A stretch of DNA of 64,000 nt from CAYWMD01 sp964458575 (GTDB lineage Bacteria > Verrucomicrobiota > Verrucomicrobiia > Limisphaerales > JADLHS01): NCBI GenBank assembly GCA_964458575.1, contig CAYWMD010000001.1, positions 310,001 through 374,000 of the forward strand. Direction: 5' to 3'. The notes below the pieces were generated by a model, which worked only from the letters and a program-made list of their open reading frames with translations, had not been told where the DNA came from and made no database searches. Below, piece by piece: positions 17,054 to 25,906 of the stretch (positions are counted from its first letter, which is position 1; every line of letters starts with the position of its first letter). The translations under genes were made by a program, and so were the position numbers.

Positions 17054-18598
17054 TCACTCCGGTCGTTTCGCGCCCAAGGACCACACCGGTCCGCGTTTCC
17101 ATTTTGCCACCAACTCCTTCACCAACTCCGGCCTTTCGCCCGCAAGATTGTGCAGCTCGGTTCGGTCGGTTTTCAAATCGTAAAGCTCCCACGGACTGCT
17201 GTTGCCGTAGCGCACCAACTTCCAATCGCCGACTCGGATCGCTGCATTCCCCATGTGCTCCCAATACAGTGCATCCCGTTTGAGCGCCTTGTTCTTGAAC
17301 GCGGGAACGAGACTTTTGCCCTCCATCGGCTGAATTGTCCGGCCGTTCAATTCCTTAGGATACTTCGCACCCGCCACATCCACGCAGGTCGTCATGATGT
17401 CAATGAGATGGCCCGGCTGCTCCCGCAGTTGGCCGCGCGCCTCGATACCGGCGGGCCAGTGAACGATCAACGGCGTCGAGATGCCGCCTTCGTGATTGGA
17501 TATCTTGTAACGGCGGAACGGCGTGTTTTCCAACGTCGCCCACGACTGACCGCAGAACACCTCCGACGTTGCCGAGCCGGGCGGATCGCCTTCGAGCTTG
17601 CCGCTCGGACCACTCTCAGCGCTGCCACCGTTGTCACTCAGAAACAAAATCAGTGTGTTGTCAAACACGCCTCGTTCCTTGAGGGACGCCACCAACCGGC
17701 CCACTGCACGGTCCATGTGTTCCATCACGGCGGCGTACGTCGCCATGATGTGATCGAAACGGTCCTGCTCTTCGGGCGTGAGCTTTTCCCACGCGCTGAC
17801 CTCGTCAGGCCGCGGTGAGAGCGGCCACGAATTCTTGATGATGCCCTTTTCAACCTGCCGGCGATACCGCGCTTCGCGCAAATTGTCCCAACCCATTTTG
17901 TATTTGCCGCGGTATTTCGCGATCTCCTTCTGCGGCGCTTGCAAAGGAAAATGCGGCGCGTTGAAAGCGAGGTAGAGGAAGAACGGCTTCTTCGCCTCGA
18001 TGGCCTCGCCGATAAACTTGATGCCAAAGTCCGCCCAGAGATCGGTGGAATACCACTCCTCCGGCAGTTTGCCGCCACGGCGACCCACGTGCTCGCCATT
18101 CAGAAACAAATCCGTGCGCGGCGAGTCCGGATAATAGAATCCACCCGCCGCGGCATTGAGACTGCGATCGAAGCCGCGCGTCCATGGCGTCACGCCTTGT
18201 TCCTGGCCAACGTGCCATTTGCCGCTCATGGCCGTGAAATAACCGGCGGGCCGGAGCACTTCGGCGATGGTGACGCAGCGGTCATTGAGGCGACCGCGAA
18301 AGCCCGGTTGATTCTTGTCCTCCATCATGCGGCCCACGTCGGCTTGATGGGGATAAAGCCCGGTCAGCAACGACGCCCGCGTGGGGCAGCAACGCCCCGT
18401 GTTGTAGAATTGGGTGAACCGCAGTCCGCCGGCGGCGAGCGCGTCGAGATTCGGCGTGGGAATCTCGCTGCCGTAACAGCCGATGTCACTGAACCCCATG
18501 TCATCCACAAGAATAAGGACGATGTTCGGCTGCTTCACCGCGGCGATGGCCGCGGCAACCGAGATCATTAACAACGATACGCTCAACAGTTTTCTCAT
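17054..18598 (-). CDS. Secreted sulfatase (arylsulfatase A-like)
   Basis: 514 residues from the ATG at 18598, with a signal peptide (MRKLLSVSLLMISVAAAIAA). Sulfatase motifs: PNIVLILVDDMGFSDIGCYG (metal-binding Asp pair), GRCCPTRASLLTGLYPHQ (CxPxR, whose Cys becomes formylglycine), MSGKWHVGQ, FFLYLAFNAPHFPLQ, LFLSDNGG (metal ligands) and ISTPLIVHWPAG. The C-terminal DUF4976-like end (YWEHMGNAAIRVGDWKLVRYG ... WELYDLKTDRTELHNLA) is complete. It probably cleaves sulfate esters from a carbohydrate in the periplasm. It is the last gene of an operon with the esterase (11 bases upstream). No formylglycine-generating enzyme is in the window. Confidence 0.94.
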   Translation of the reverse strand: MRKLLSVSLLMISVAAAIAAVKQPNIVLILVDDMGFSDIGCYGSEIPTPNLDALAAGGLRFTQFYNTGRCCPTRASLLTGLYPHQADVGRMMEDKNQPGFRGRLNDRCVTIAEVLRPAGYFTAMSGKWHVGQEQGVTPWTRGFDRSLNAAAGGFYYPDSPRTDLFLNGEHVGRRGGKLPEEWYSTDLWADFGIKFIGEAIEAKKPFFLYLAFNAPHFPLQAPQKEIAKYRGKYKMGWDNLREARYRRQVEKGIIKNSWPLSPRPDEVSAWEKLTPEEQDRFDHIMATYAAVMEHMDRAVGRLVASLKERGVFDNTLILFLSDNGGSAESGPSGKLEGDPPGSATSEVFCGQSWATLENTPFRRYKISNHEGGISTPLIVHWPAGIEARGQLREQPGHLIDIMTTCVDVAGAKYPKELNGRTIQPMEGKSLVPAFKNKALKRDALYWEHMGNAAIRVGDWKLVRYGNSSPWELYDLKTDRTELHNLAGERPELVKELVAKWKRGPVWSLGAKRPE

Positions 18599-18609
18599 GA
18601 TCAATACGC

Positions 18610-19794
18610 TTAGGGTTCGCGCTGGTTCAAATCCGAACTGCCAGTAAGGATTCCACTGCGAACATTGACGAACCACGCGCGAGTATGTAGCGGCAATTTA
18701 GCTGAGACAAGCACTCGGCCCTTTTGCAGTTCAAATGTTGCCTCTGTTTCAACCCATTTTCGACTGCCGGTGAAGCCGGCGTCCGTCGTGGAGATCAGCA
18801 CCGCACGATCAACGGGCTTCGCGGACTTGAACTCGACACAAACTCTGTCGTTCTGCTTCTTGCGGGACATCTCGCACAACCACGGTTTGCCGTCGCGCAC
18901 AACACTCTCCGCAAACGCGTAGCTATCCGGCGGATTCCACCCCGCCGGATGCGAATGACGCATGCCGGGCAGCAACGCGACCATGCGTGGCCCACGCGCG
19001 GTGCGGTAGCAGGCAGCCTGGCAATCGAGCGGAAAATGCTCATCACCCGGCCACGAAAGCCAGAGCGCCGGCATGCGGGCCCGTTTCATGCGCACCATGG
19101 GATCCCAAACTTCACGATAGAGTGTGTTGTCACCGAGCGCCCTGCCCCACTGGTTGTCCGCGTCAAACATGTGGCCGCAACCGTAGATGGGAATCGCAAA
19201 TGCGAAACGCCCATCAATTCCCATGACCGTGCTCGTGATGACGCCGCCCCACGAAATGCCGGCAAAGCCGACTTTCTTCGCGTTCACTTCCGGCAATGAG
19301 CGCATCAGCGAGTTCGCCAACACGGTATCGGCCACGGCGTGATACATCCATTGGTCGGTCAGCGGTTCGTCGCTGTCCTGATAAATTCCTTTGCGCGCCG
19401 GTCCTCCCCAGGCGTGACGCTTCCAGGCAACGCCGGGTTTCGCACCCGCTTGGGCTTCATCCGTCTGCCCTTCAACCGCGATGCTAATAGCCGCAAACCC
19501 GTGATCATTCCATTTCTTGACCCACTCCTTGAAAGCTGTGCCACCGCCGCCATGCACGAGCACGATGCCGGGGACTTTGCCGCCTTGATTCTCCGGCACA
19601 CCGAGCCACGCGAACACGCGCGTTGGCTGACCGCGCCACGGCAGCGATTCATAGAACATCGGTTTGATGTTTCCGTCTGGCGCGAAGCCTTCCGCAACGA
19701 AACTTTTCGGCGGGGCGGTCAGTTTGCCGAGGTCAGCCACCTGCTTGCGCAAGGATGCGAAATCGCCACCCTTCGCGGCAACGACGACCAGCAT
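18610..19794 (-). CDS. Secreted alpha/beta hydrolase (acetyl xylan esterase/dienelactone hydrolase-like)
   Basis: 394 residues from the ATG at 19794; a TTG four codons upstream (19806) would lengthen the signal peptide. The frame stays open much further upstream, but that part is only repeat sequence. The hydrolase fold shows IVLVHGGGGTAFKEWV (oxyanion region), GFAGISWGGVITS (nucleophile Ser in GxSxG), WLSWPGDEHFPLD (acid) and MRHSHPAGW (His). The end has a short beta domain (VDRAVLISTTDAGFTG...TRAWFVNVRSG) often found on PhoPQ-related or sulfatase-linked esterases. It likely removes acyl groups from a sulfated sugar together with the downstream sulfatase. Confidence 0.8.
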   Translation of the reverse strand: MLVVVAAKGGDFASLRKQVADLGKLTAPPKSFVAEGFAPDGNIKPMFYESLPWRGQPTRVFAWLGVPENQGGKVPGIVLVHGGGGTAFKEWVKKWNDHGFAAISIAVEGQTDEAQAGAKPGVAWKRHAWGGPARKGIYQDSDEPLTDQWMYHAVADTVLANSLMRSLPEVNAKKVGFAGISWGGVITSTVMGIDGRFAFAIPIYGCGHMFDADNQWGRALGDNTLYREVWDPMVRMKRARMPALWLSWPGDEHFPLDCQAACYRTARGPRMVALLPGMRHSHPAGWNPPDSYAFAESVVRDGKPWLCEMSRKKQNDRVCVEFKSAKPVDRAVLISTTDAGFTGSRKWVETEATFELQKGRVLVSAKLPLHTRAWFVNVRSGILTGSSDLNQREP

Positions 19795-19835
19795 GGAACA
19801 AATCAAAATCGAACAGGCGAAGCATGTCGTTGCGT

Positions 19836-19996
19836 TCTCCCTCACCCTGACCCTCTCCCGCTGGGAGAGGGAACAGCCGGCGCGCGCACCAATGTTTTTC
19901 CAGGACCGTTCGGCAAATCCCGCCGCCTCCATTTTCAAGCGACAGCCTGCGCTTCTCCCTCTCCCAGCGGGAGAGGGCCGGGGTGAGGGAGAGTCG
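19836..19996. repeat. Inverted pair of GGGAGAGGG-type repeats
   Basis: Copy A is 19836-19872 (TCTCCCTCACCCTGACCCTC and onward) and copy B 19953-19996 is close to its reverse complement, 80 bases apart. Each copy also has its own internal palindrome around CTCCCGCTGGGAG. The pair fills the gap between the esterase start and the upstream glycosidase-like gene, and is translated in silico as SPSPRPSPAGRG-type peptides in spurious frames. Confidence 0.75.
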
Positions 19997-20047
19997 TACT
20001 CATTAACACGAACGCTACGTTTTGAGTTTAACCAGCCTGACATCACG

Positions 20048-21214
20048 TTACCTCCATTCAATCCGCGCCTGCTTCGCATCCAAATCCACCCAGACCGAAG
20101 CGTGCGCGTATTCCCGCGTGGCGGTGAAACCGTCCCACCTTGCCGCGCCTTGCGGCATACCCAGGCGCTTAGAAAACTCCGGATACGCATCCAGCATCCC
20201 GTCCGCTTCGCGATAACCCCATGCGTAGCAAAACCAGGATTGCGGTTGCGCACCCACGAGAAAGCATGCCAACGGAAGCTTGAGGTTGTGGCGTGCCTCC
20301 TTAACCAACTCGGCATGCGGCGCTTTCATTTTGTCCGCATCCAGCCAGTTGAAACCGGGCCAGCCCTTCAGCACCGTGAACTTGCCTTTCGCCTCAGCCA
20401 GCGTCAGCGAATCGAGGTCGGCCTTCATGTCCTCCTTGCTGCCACTCTGGAACGCGCCGAAGTGTTCGATCATCACACCGGTGATGCCGTCCCAATCGAG
20501 AATCTGCCGGTAATCCGTCGCCCGCAGGCCGTTCGCCAGCACGATTTTGTCCGCGCCGATTTTTTGCCGCGTCAACGAAAGCATCTCCCGTGCTCCGGCG
20601 ATCACCGCCTGCGCCTTTGCTTCGCCAACCTGACGCGCCAACGCCGGCGTCAATACTTGCGGCAGCGCATCAGCGAAAATTCCGTCCAGCGGCGCGGAGC
20701 GCATCGCCTCAACCGCAACGTCCGACCACCATTCGCGAACTTCGGGCAGCGACAGATCGGGCCGGGGAATGCGGTTGAACCGGAGGATTTCTTTTCCGTT
20801 TGTGTCTTTCAGAGTCCACTCCGGTTTGAAGCGGTTGAGCGCCCGGTAAAGTGGATAATTGATGAACGCGTTCCAGTAAAAGAGCACGCGCGCATTTCGA
20901 TTGCGCCGCTTGATCTCGCGTGCCGCTTCGTAGATGCCTTCCTCGGTACTGCCGCGGGTTTTGATCGCCTGGCCTTTTTCGATGCAGATGAAATTAAAAT
21001 GCTCTGCTAGAAAATCCAATTCCGAGGATGTAAAATCCCCGTCGCTCTTGCCCAGGTGCGCATAAACGGGCACGCGCTCCCACGGAGACGATGGCGGCAA
21101 AAAGGCGGGCAGGCGCGTGAGCACCGGGCCGCGGCACGACGCTGCAGCAGCGGCGAGAGCGGCGAGGGCAAGAAATTGCCGGCGGTTAAGTCGCCCATCA
21201 CTTTTACAGGACAT
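20048..21214 (-). CDS. Tat-exported lipoprotein, putative glycoside hydrolase (GHL-type TIM barrel)
   Basis: 388 residues from the ATG at 21214. It opens with a twin-arginine signal (NRRQFLALAALAAAAASC) ending in a lipobox-like ASC. The body resembles the hypothetical glycosyl hydrolase groups (GHL10/GHL15): VPVYAHLGKSDGDFTSSELDFLAEHF, VLFYWNAFINYP, PRPDLSLPEVREWWSDVAVEAM, DGIFADALPQVL, LANGLRATDY, and MIEHFGAF as the likely acid region. No characterised member gives a firm substrate. It lies upstream of the esterase-sulfatase pair, consistent with one polysaccharide-degradation operon. Confidence 0.65.
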   Translation of the reverse strand: MSCKSDGRLNRRQFLALAALAAAAASCRGPVLTRLPAFLPPSSPWERVPVYAHLGKSDGDFTSSELDFLAEHFNFICIEKGQAIKTRGSTEEGIYEAAREIKRRNRNARVLFYWNAFINYPLYRALNRFKPEWTLKDTNGKEILRFNRIPRPDLSLPEVREWWSDVAVEAMRSAPLDGIFADALPQVLTPALARQVGEAKAQAVIAGAREMLSLTRQKIGADKIVLANGLRATDYRQILDWDGITGVMIEHFGAFQSGSKEDMKADLDSLTLAEAKGKFTVLKGWPGFNWLDADKMKAPHAELVKEARHNLKLPLACFLVGAQPQSWFCYAWGYREADGMLDAYPEFSKRLGMPQGAARWDGFTATREYAHASVWVDLDAKQARIEWR

Positions 21215-21291
21215 CGCGCCACGCGAGATCATTCTCGACAAGGAAAAGTCAAATGAACATAAAAGTCCAAACGTAATAAAAGTTTCACCGC

Positions 21292-21825
21292 ATGAAAAAA
21301 CGCCGGGCCGCCTTGGCAATCGTCATTGTCGGAATCCTTGCACTGGTGGGCGCGCTCGCCTGGCCGGCGGTGCGGCAGGGCTACGGCTTCAAAGACACGG
21401 TGGCGTGTATGCTGACCACAGGCCGGAATGCCACCCGCTACGCGACCGGCTACTCGGATGCGGCGTTCGCGCAGATCCGCAAGGGCATGACGCGGGATGA
21501 AGTGCTCCAATTGCTTGGCCAACCTTTGGAACGCGTTGGCTACCCGTCATCCCACGCGGAAATGGATTGGAAGTACTCCCAACCCGCATCGCGTTCAGGC
21601 CATTATCATTTGCGCGTAGTGCGATTTGGAGCGGATGAGAAGGTCAGTGCGGTGCTGCGGCGGTTTCATCAAACTTCCTTTGATATGCTTGATAGGGGCG
21701 GAATTGCTTACAGTTTTGACACGATGCTTAATTGCAAAGAATTTTGTCTTTGCCGACGGCGTCGTCCCCCCAATAATCTTCCAATTAGGTGCAGTGAAGC
21801 TTTCTCGCAAGTTTTGGTTGTTTAG
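21292..21825 (+). CDS. Membrane-anchored small protein with SmpA/BamE-like motif
   Basis: 177 residues from the ATG at 21292. A single N-terminal hydrophobic segment (AALAIVIVGILALVGALAWPAV) follows MKKRR. The core has the SmpA/OmlA-like pattern FAQIRKGMTRDEVLQLLGQPLERVGY, then MDWKYSQPASRSGHYHLRVVRF, with a beta-strand end. The last 40 residues (LNCKEFCLCRRRRPPNNL...) look unlike a domain and overlap the next gene by 32 bases, so the natural stop may once have been elsewhere. Base composition falls from about 21680 on. Role unknown; perhaps an envelope-lipoprotein-like protein. Confidence 0.6.
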   Translation: MKKRRAALAIVIVGILALVGALAWPAVRQGYGFKDTVACMLTTGRNATRYATGYSDAAFAQIRKGMTRDEVLQLLGQPLERVGYPSSHAEMDWKYSQPASRSGHYHLRVVRFGADEKVSAVLRRFHQTSFDMLDRGGIAYSFDTMLNCKEFCLCRRRRPPNNLPIRCSEAFSQVLVV

Positions 21826-22204
21826 CATATCTGCCGTGACCTTGGTGCTGATCGGCGGATGGTTCATCTTTTCAGTTGCGAGTCCGCTAAATCGTGGTTC
21901 CGCAATTCGCACGACCCTTAAATGGGCGCGCCTTGCCCCCTTTCCGGTTCCGGCTTCTTCATTGCACGTTGAAGCCTCCGGTTCACCTTTTACGAGGCAG
22001 TATCGGATCTCTTTTTCGGCTGAACCGGAAAAGATACAGGAATGGCTGGAGGCTTCCCCAGGCACACGAGGATTGTTGCCACTTTTTGATAGAGATTCTA
22101 AGGGATGGCTCGTTTATTCCATAAATCCCGACCGTGCTTTGATTGCCGAAGTCCGTCTGTCACCAGACAAGAGGCAGGTAATAGTAATAGCTCTATGGAG
22201 TTGA
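21794..22204 (+). CDS. Small protein with N-terminal membrane anchor, unknown function
   Basis: 136 residues from a GTG at 21794. The frame is open further upstream, but the GTG gives a clean anchor (VKLSRKFWLFSISAVTLVLIGGWFIFSVAS). The rest is short and soluble (ASGSPFTRQYRISFSAEPEKIQEWLEASPG ... SKGWLVYSINPDRALIAEVRLSPDKRQVIVIALWS). It overlaps the previous gene by 32 bases, so translational coupling is likely. Base composition is more AT-rich than neighbours. I do not recognise the family. Confidence 0.5.
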   Translation: MKLSRKFWLFSISAVTLVLIGGWFIFSVASPLNRGSAIRTTLKWARLAPFPVPASSLHVEASGSPFTRQYRISFSAEPEKIQEWLEASPGTRGLLPLFDRDSKGWLVYSINPDRALIAEVRLSPDKRQVIVIALWS

Positions 22205-22238
22205 ATTGTCAGTCAGCCTGTAGTCAAAAAACTCAAAT

Positions 22239-23630
22239 TCATTTTGCACTTGGGCTCCGTTGCGGCGCGTCGGACCATAGCGGCTCTTTGAGTTCGCTGT
22301 CCCACTTCTTCCACGCGGCCTCCATCTTCCGAACGCGCTTTGGTTGCTCGTCGGCGAGATTGTTTTTTTCGCCGACATCGTTGGTGAGGTTGTAAAGCGC
22401 CAGCGGTTCGCGGCCGTTCTTCACGAGCTTCCAATCGCCCTGCCGGATGGCCCGACGATAAAGGGCGGGTTGGGCGGGCGGAAATCGGAAACGCCAGTAA
22501 AGCGTGTCGTGCGGTGCGCCACGTTTTCTGCCTTCGAGAAACGGGAGCAAATTCGTGCCGTCCAATTTCCAATCGCGCTTTGGTTTCACATTCGCGGCCG
22601 CGAGCGCCGTCGGCAGAATGTCGAGGCTGATCACAGGTTCATCGTAGGTTTTGCTGGCTGGCAGTTTGCCTTGCCATTGCACCATGAACGGGACACGTAT
22701 GCCGCCTTCGAGCAGATCGCCCTTCACGCCACGGCAAGGCGTGTTGAGTGAGGTGTTGATGCCATATTGAAACGGCACATCCGGTTTTGTGCGCGGGGGA
22801 CCAGTCGGGCCGCCGTTGTCGCTGAGGAAAAAGACAAGCGTGTTCGATTCCAATCCGGTTTCGCGCAGCTTGGCCAAAACGCGGCCCACATTTTCGTCGA
22901 GCGAAGCCATGATGGCCAGAAACGTCCGGCGATGCAGGTCGGACACATGGGCGAAACGCGCGAGATGTTCGGGCTTGGCCTGCATCGGCCAATGCGGCGC
23001 GACAAAGGCAAGATGCAGAAAGAACGGCTCGCGCTGGTGTCGCCCAATGAACGCCACCGCTTCCCGCCCAAATGCGTCGGTCGAGTATTCCGTCTCTTGA
23101 ACCTTTTCCGCGCCGCGATACAAATTCACGATCGAGCCGGTTTCCTTGTTTGGAAAATAGACGCCACCACCCGGATGCCAGAAAGTTTCCATGAAGCCGC
23201 GGTTGTAAGGCCGCATTGGTTCGGACTCGCCGAGATGCCATTTACCGACGATGCCGGTGAAGTAGCCGGCTGCCCTGAACCGCTCGGCCATCGTGTGTTC
23301 GGTGCGGGGAAGTCCAACCTCCGGCGAGGGCGCGGACCAATTCGCCTCGAAGCCGAAGCGATTTTGATAGCGCCCCGTCATCAAGCCCGCGCGCGATGGA
23401 CAACATTGCGGTGCGCTGACGTAACCCGCCGTGAACCGCACGCCATTGGCGGCGATGGAATCAATCTGCGGCGTCCTGACCTCCGTTGAGCCCTGGCAAC
23501 CAAGGTCCGCGTAACCGAGGTCGTCCGCGAGGAGGATGACGATGTTGGGTTTGCCGTGCTGGGGCGCTCCGCTGCCGGTCAACGGCACGACCGCGAAGCA
23601 GAAGACGAGCAGATGGAGAATCTTCTTCAT
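22239..23630 (-). CDS. Secreted sulfatase (second, different subfamily)
   Basis: 463 residues from the ATG at 23630, with a signal peptide (MKKILHLLVFCFAVVPLTGSGA). Motifs: PNIVILLADDLGYADLGCQG, SAPQCCPSRAGLMTGRYQNRFG (CxPxR, formylglycine Cys), GIVGKWHLGE, FFLHLAFVAPHWPMQ, VFFLSDNGGP and GIRVPFMVQWQGK. The C-terminus (YWRFRFPPAQPALYRRAIRQGDWKLV...LYNLTNDVGEKNNLA) is complete. It is transcribed alone on the minus strand. It belongs to the arylsulfatase A-like group that in other genomes acts on N-acetylglucosamine- or choline-type sulfates; which one cannot be told here. Confidence 0.94.
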   Translation of the reverse strand: MKKILHLLVFCFAVVPLTGSGAPQHGKPNIVILLADDLGYADLGCQGSTEVRTPQIDSIAANGVRFTAGYVSAPQCCPSRAGLMTGRYQNRFGFEANWSAPSPEVGLPRTEHTMAERFRAAGYFTGIVGKWHLGESEPMRPYNRGFMETFWHPGGGVYFPNKETGSIVNLYRGAEKVQETEYSTDAFGREAVAFIGRHQREPFFLHLAFVAPHWPMQAKPEHLARFAHVSDLHRRTFLAIMASLDENVGRVLAKLRETGLESNTLVFFLSDNGGPTGPPRTKPDVPFQYGINTSLNTPCRGVKGDLLEGGIRVPFMVQWQGKLPASKTYDEPVISLDILPTALAAANVKPKRDWKLDGTNLLPFLEGRKRGAPHDTLYWRFRFPPAQPALYRRAIRQGDWKLVKNGREPLALYNLTNDVGEKNNLADEQPKRVRKMEAAWKKWDSELKEPLWSDAPQRSPSAK

Positions 23631-23957
23631 GCAATGTCGAAAGTCATTCAATCCGTGCCGGTGGATTTTCCATTCGCAGAGTGACATGTAAAGCCCGGAT
23701 GCGTGCGCCGAGTTCATCCGGTGTTGCCGCGCGTAAAAGAATGGTGCGCGGGCGTCCCGCCCGCAGCGGGTCGGCTGACCGAAAGGACCCGCGAGCTTCC
23801 AAGCCTTCGCGTGCCGACGGACAGGCTGCGACCGGGACGGTCGCGCGCCGGTCTCGCTTGAATTCGCACTTGCGGATTGGCGGTTCGCGTGACTTAACTG
23901 AAGTCGTGCGCTCTGACAGCCAGTCGGGATCGCAATTCCAAGAAAGACACGACGCAT
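23631..23957. other. Divergent intergenic region with a repeat
   Basis: 327 bases between the start of the sulfatase (minus) and the sugar-binding protein gene (plus). It must hold both promoters, but no convincing -35/-10 pair stands out. Most of it (about 23743-23856) is the GCGCGC/GGGTCGGCTGACC repeat annotated separately. Confidence 0.5.
23743..23856. repeat. GARPSR-type intergenic repeat (copy 1)
   Basis: GC-rich element; its minus-strand reading begins GACCGGCGCGCGACCGTCCC. The related copy at 42990-43108 begins AAACTGGCGCGCGGCCGTCC on the plus strand and lies inside a coding region. Both contain a short palindrome of GACCG/CGGTC type after this start. Repeats of this kind are common between genes in this phylum (established impression, not computed here). 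Confidence 0.6.
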
Positions 23958-24938
23958 ATGATCAGAACAGAATTCTCCTCCTCGAGTTGCCGGAACTTCG
24001 TCGGCCTCCTAGCCGCGCTCCTGTTGCTAGGCGGCTGCAAGCCGGCCGATAACGCAAAGCCCGCCGCCGGGGACAAACCCCGCGTGGCGCTGATCATGAA
24101 ATCGTTGGCCAACGAATTCTTCCTGACTATGGAGAACGGCGCGAAAGCCCATCAAAAGGCGCACGCCGCCGACTATGACCTGCTGGCCAACGGCATCAAA
24201 GACGAACTGGACGTGAGCCGGCAGATTGACCTCGTCGAACAAATGATCGCCCAACACGTGAACGCAATTGTCATCGCGCCCGCCGATTCCAAGGCGCTGG
24301 TGCCGGTCTGCAAGAAAGCGCAAGCCGCCGGCATCATCGTCGTGAACATTGACAACAAATTCGACGACGCCGTCCTCGCCGCCAGCGGGGTGAAATTCCC
24401 GTTTGTCGGCCCGGACAACCGCAAGGGCGCGAAAGCGGTTGGAGATTATCTCGCCACAAAACTCAAGGCGGGCGATCCGGTTGCGATTGTCGAGGGCGCA
24501 CCCAGCGCGTTCAACGCCATCCAGCGCAAGCTCGGGTTCGAGGACGCGATGAACGGCGCGGGCATGAAAATCGTGAGTTCGCAATCCGGTTATTGGGAAA
24601 CGGACAAGGCGAACCAGGTCGTGGCCGCGGTGGTCACGGAGCATCCCAATCTGAAAGCCGTCCTCTGCGCGAATGACAGCATGGCGCTGGGCGCGGTGGC
24701 GGCGTTGCGCGCGGCGAACAAGGGCGACAAAATTCTGGTGGTCGGATTCGACAACATCGCCGCCATGCAGCAATTGCTGAAGGAGGGCAAGGTCCTGGCC
24801 ACCGCCGACCAGCACGCCGATAAGCTCGCCGTGTTCGGCATTGAGTACGCGCTGGACATGATCAAGAACAAGCAGTCACCGGCTGACCGCGAAACGCCCG
24901 TGGATTTGGTCACGGCCGAAAAGTTGGCCGGCCAATGA
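23958..24938 (+). CDS. Sugar ABC transporter substrate-binding lipoprotein (RbsB-like)
   Basis: 326 residues from the ATG at 23958. Lipoprotein signal: NFVGLLAALLLLGGCKPADN, Cys at about 30. The periplasmic binding protein type 1 fold is shown by PRVALIMKSLANEFFLTMENGAKAH, DVSRQIDLVEQMIAQHVNAIVIAPADSKALVPVCKKA, VVNIDNKFD, GPDNRKGAKAVGDYLA and CANDSMALGAVAAL. It is related to ribose- and simple sugar-binding proteins. It starts an operon: the permease start overlaps this stop by 4 bases (ATGA). With a ribokinase downstream, ribose or another pentose is the likely substrate. Confidence 0.9.
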   Translation: MIRTEFSSSSCRNFVGLLAALLLLGGCKPADNAKPAAGDKPRVALIMKSLANEFFLTMENGAKAHQKAHAADYDLLANGIKDELDVSRQIDLVEQMIAQHVNAIVIAPADSKALVPVCKKAQAAGIIVVNIDNKFDDAVLAASGVKFPFVGPDNRKGAKAVGDYLATKLKAGDPVAIVEGAPSAFNAIQRKLGFEDAMNGAGMKIVSSQSGYWETDKANQVVAAVVTEHPNLKAVLCANDSMALGAVAALRAANKGDKILVVGFDNIAAMQQLLKEGKVLATADQHADKLAVFGIEYALDMIKNKQSPADRETPVDLVTAEKLAGQ

Positions 24939-25906
24939 GCAAGTCCGCCGCTCGAGCTTCGGAATGGCGTCGCCTCCTGGCCGATTACGTCGGCCTGATT
25001 CTGGCGCTCGGCTTGTTGATTCTCGTTTTCAGCTTCGCCACCCGCCACTTCTTCAGCGCCGACACGTTCCGCACGATCGCCAACCAGATCCCCGCCGCGA
25101 TGCTCGTGGCCACGGGCATGACGTGGGTGCTCATTGTCGCGGAAATTGATTTGTCGGTCGGTTCGGTGCTGGGTTTGTGCGGCGCCGTGGTGGGCGTTGC
25201 CCTGACGCAATGGCACTGGCCGCTCGGGGTCGCGGTGCTCGGCGGCCTGGGTGCCGGCGCGGTGTGCGGTGCATTCAACGGACTGGTCTCGATGCAATGG
25301 CGGTTGCCGTCGTTCATCGTCACGCTGGGCATGTTGGAAATGGCGCGGGGCGGAGCGCACGCTCTGACCCAATCGCAAACGCAATACATTGGGTCGCCCA
25401 TTCAGGGTATTGCGAACGCAAACGTCCTAGGCGTGTCTCTGCCGTTCTTCCTCGCGCTTCTGGTCGTTGTGGCGGGGCAGGCGGTGTTGTCGTGCGCTGT
25501 GTTCGGCCGGCACATGTTTGCCGTGGGATCCAACGAACTCGCGGCGCGGCTGAGTGGTATCAACCCGCAACGCGTGAAAGTGGTGGTGTTTATCGTCGCT
25601 GGCCTCCTTGTGGCGTTAGCGGCGGTTATTGACACTTCGCGAATTGGGTCGGCCGGGCCTAACGCCGGAAGCGGCTTCGAATTGCGAGCTATCGCGGCGG
25701 CAGTTGTCGGCGGAACCAGTCTGATGGGCGGGCGCGGTTCGGTGGTGCGAACGTTTTTCGGCGTGCTTATCATCGCGGTCCTAGATTTCGGTTTGGCTTC
25801 GGTGGGCGCGAAGGACGAAATCAAACGTCTGGTGACCGGCGCGGTCATCGTCGCCGCGGTCATTCTGGATCATTACCGTCACCGGCTATCGAAAGGGGCA
25901 AAATGA
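24935..25906 (+). CDS. Sugar ABC transporter permease (RbsC-like)
   Basis: 323 residues from the ATG at 24935. About nine to ten hydrophobic segments, with the branched-chain/ribose permease pattern: LLVFSFATRHFFS, ILVATGMTWVLIVAEIDLSVGSVLGLCGAVVGVAL, CGAFNGLVSMQWRLPSFIVTLGMLEMARGGA and GRHMFAVGSNELAARLSGINPQRVKVVVFIVAG (EAA-like loop). It forms the membrane channel for the binding protein upstream. No ABC ATPase lies in this operon, which is unusual; see findings. The ribokinase start overlaps its stop by 4 bases. Confidence 0.92.
   Translation: MSKSAARASEWRRLLADYVGLILALGLLILVFSFATRHFFSADTFRTIANQIPAAMLVATGMTWVLIVAEIDLSVGSVLGLCGAVVGVALTQWHWPLGVAVLGGLGAGAVCGAFNGLVSMQWRLPSFIVTLGMLEMARGGAHALTQSQTQYIGSPIQGIANANVLGVSLPFFLALLVVVAGQAVLSCAVFGRHMFAVGSNELAARLSGINPQRVKVVVFIVAGLLVALAAVIDTSRIGSAGPNAGSGFELRAIAAAVVGGTSLMGGRGSVVRTFFGVLIIAVLDFGLASVGAKDEIKRLVTGAVIVAAVILDHYRHRLSKGAK

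Noticed and set aside
19800..20316. N-terminal extension of the esterase (with SPSPRPSPAGRG)
   Set aside because: The translated part is only the GGGAGAGGG repeats and antisense of the upstream gene; a signal peptide starts only at 19794 (or 19806).
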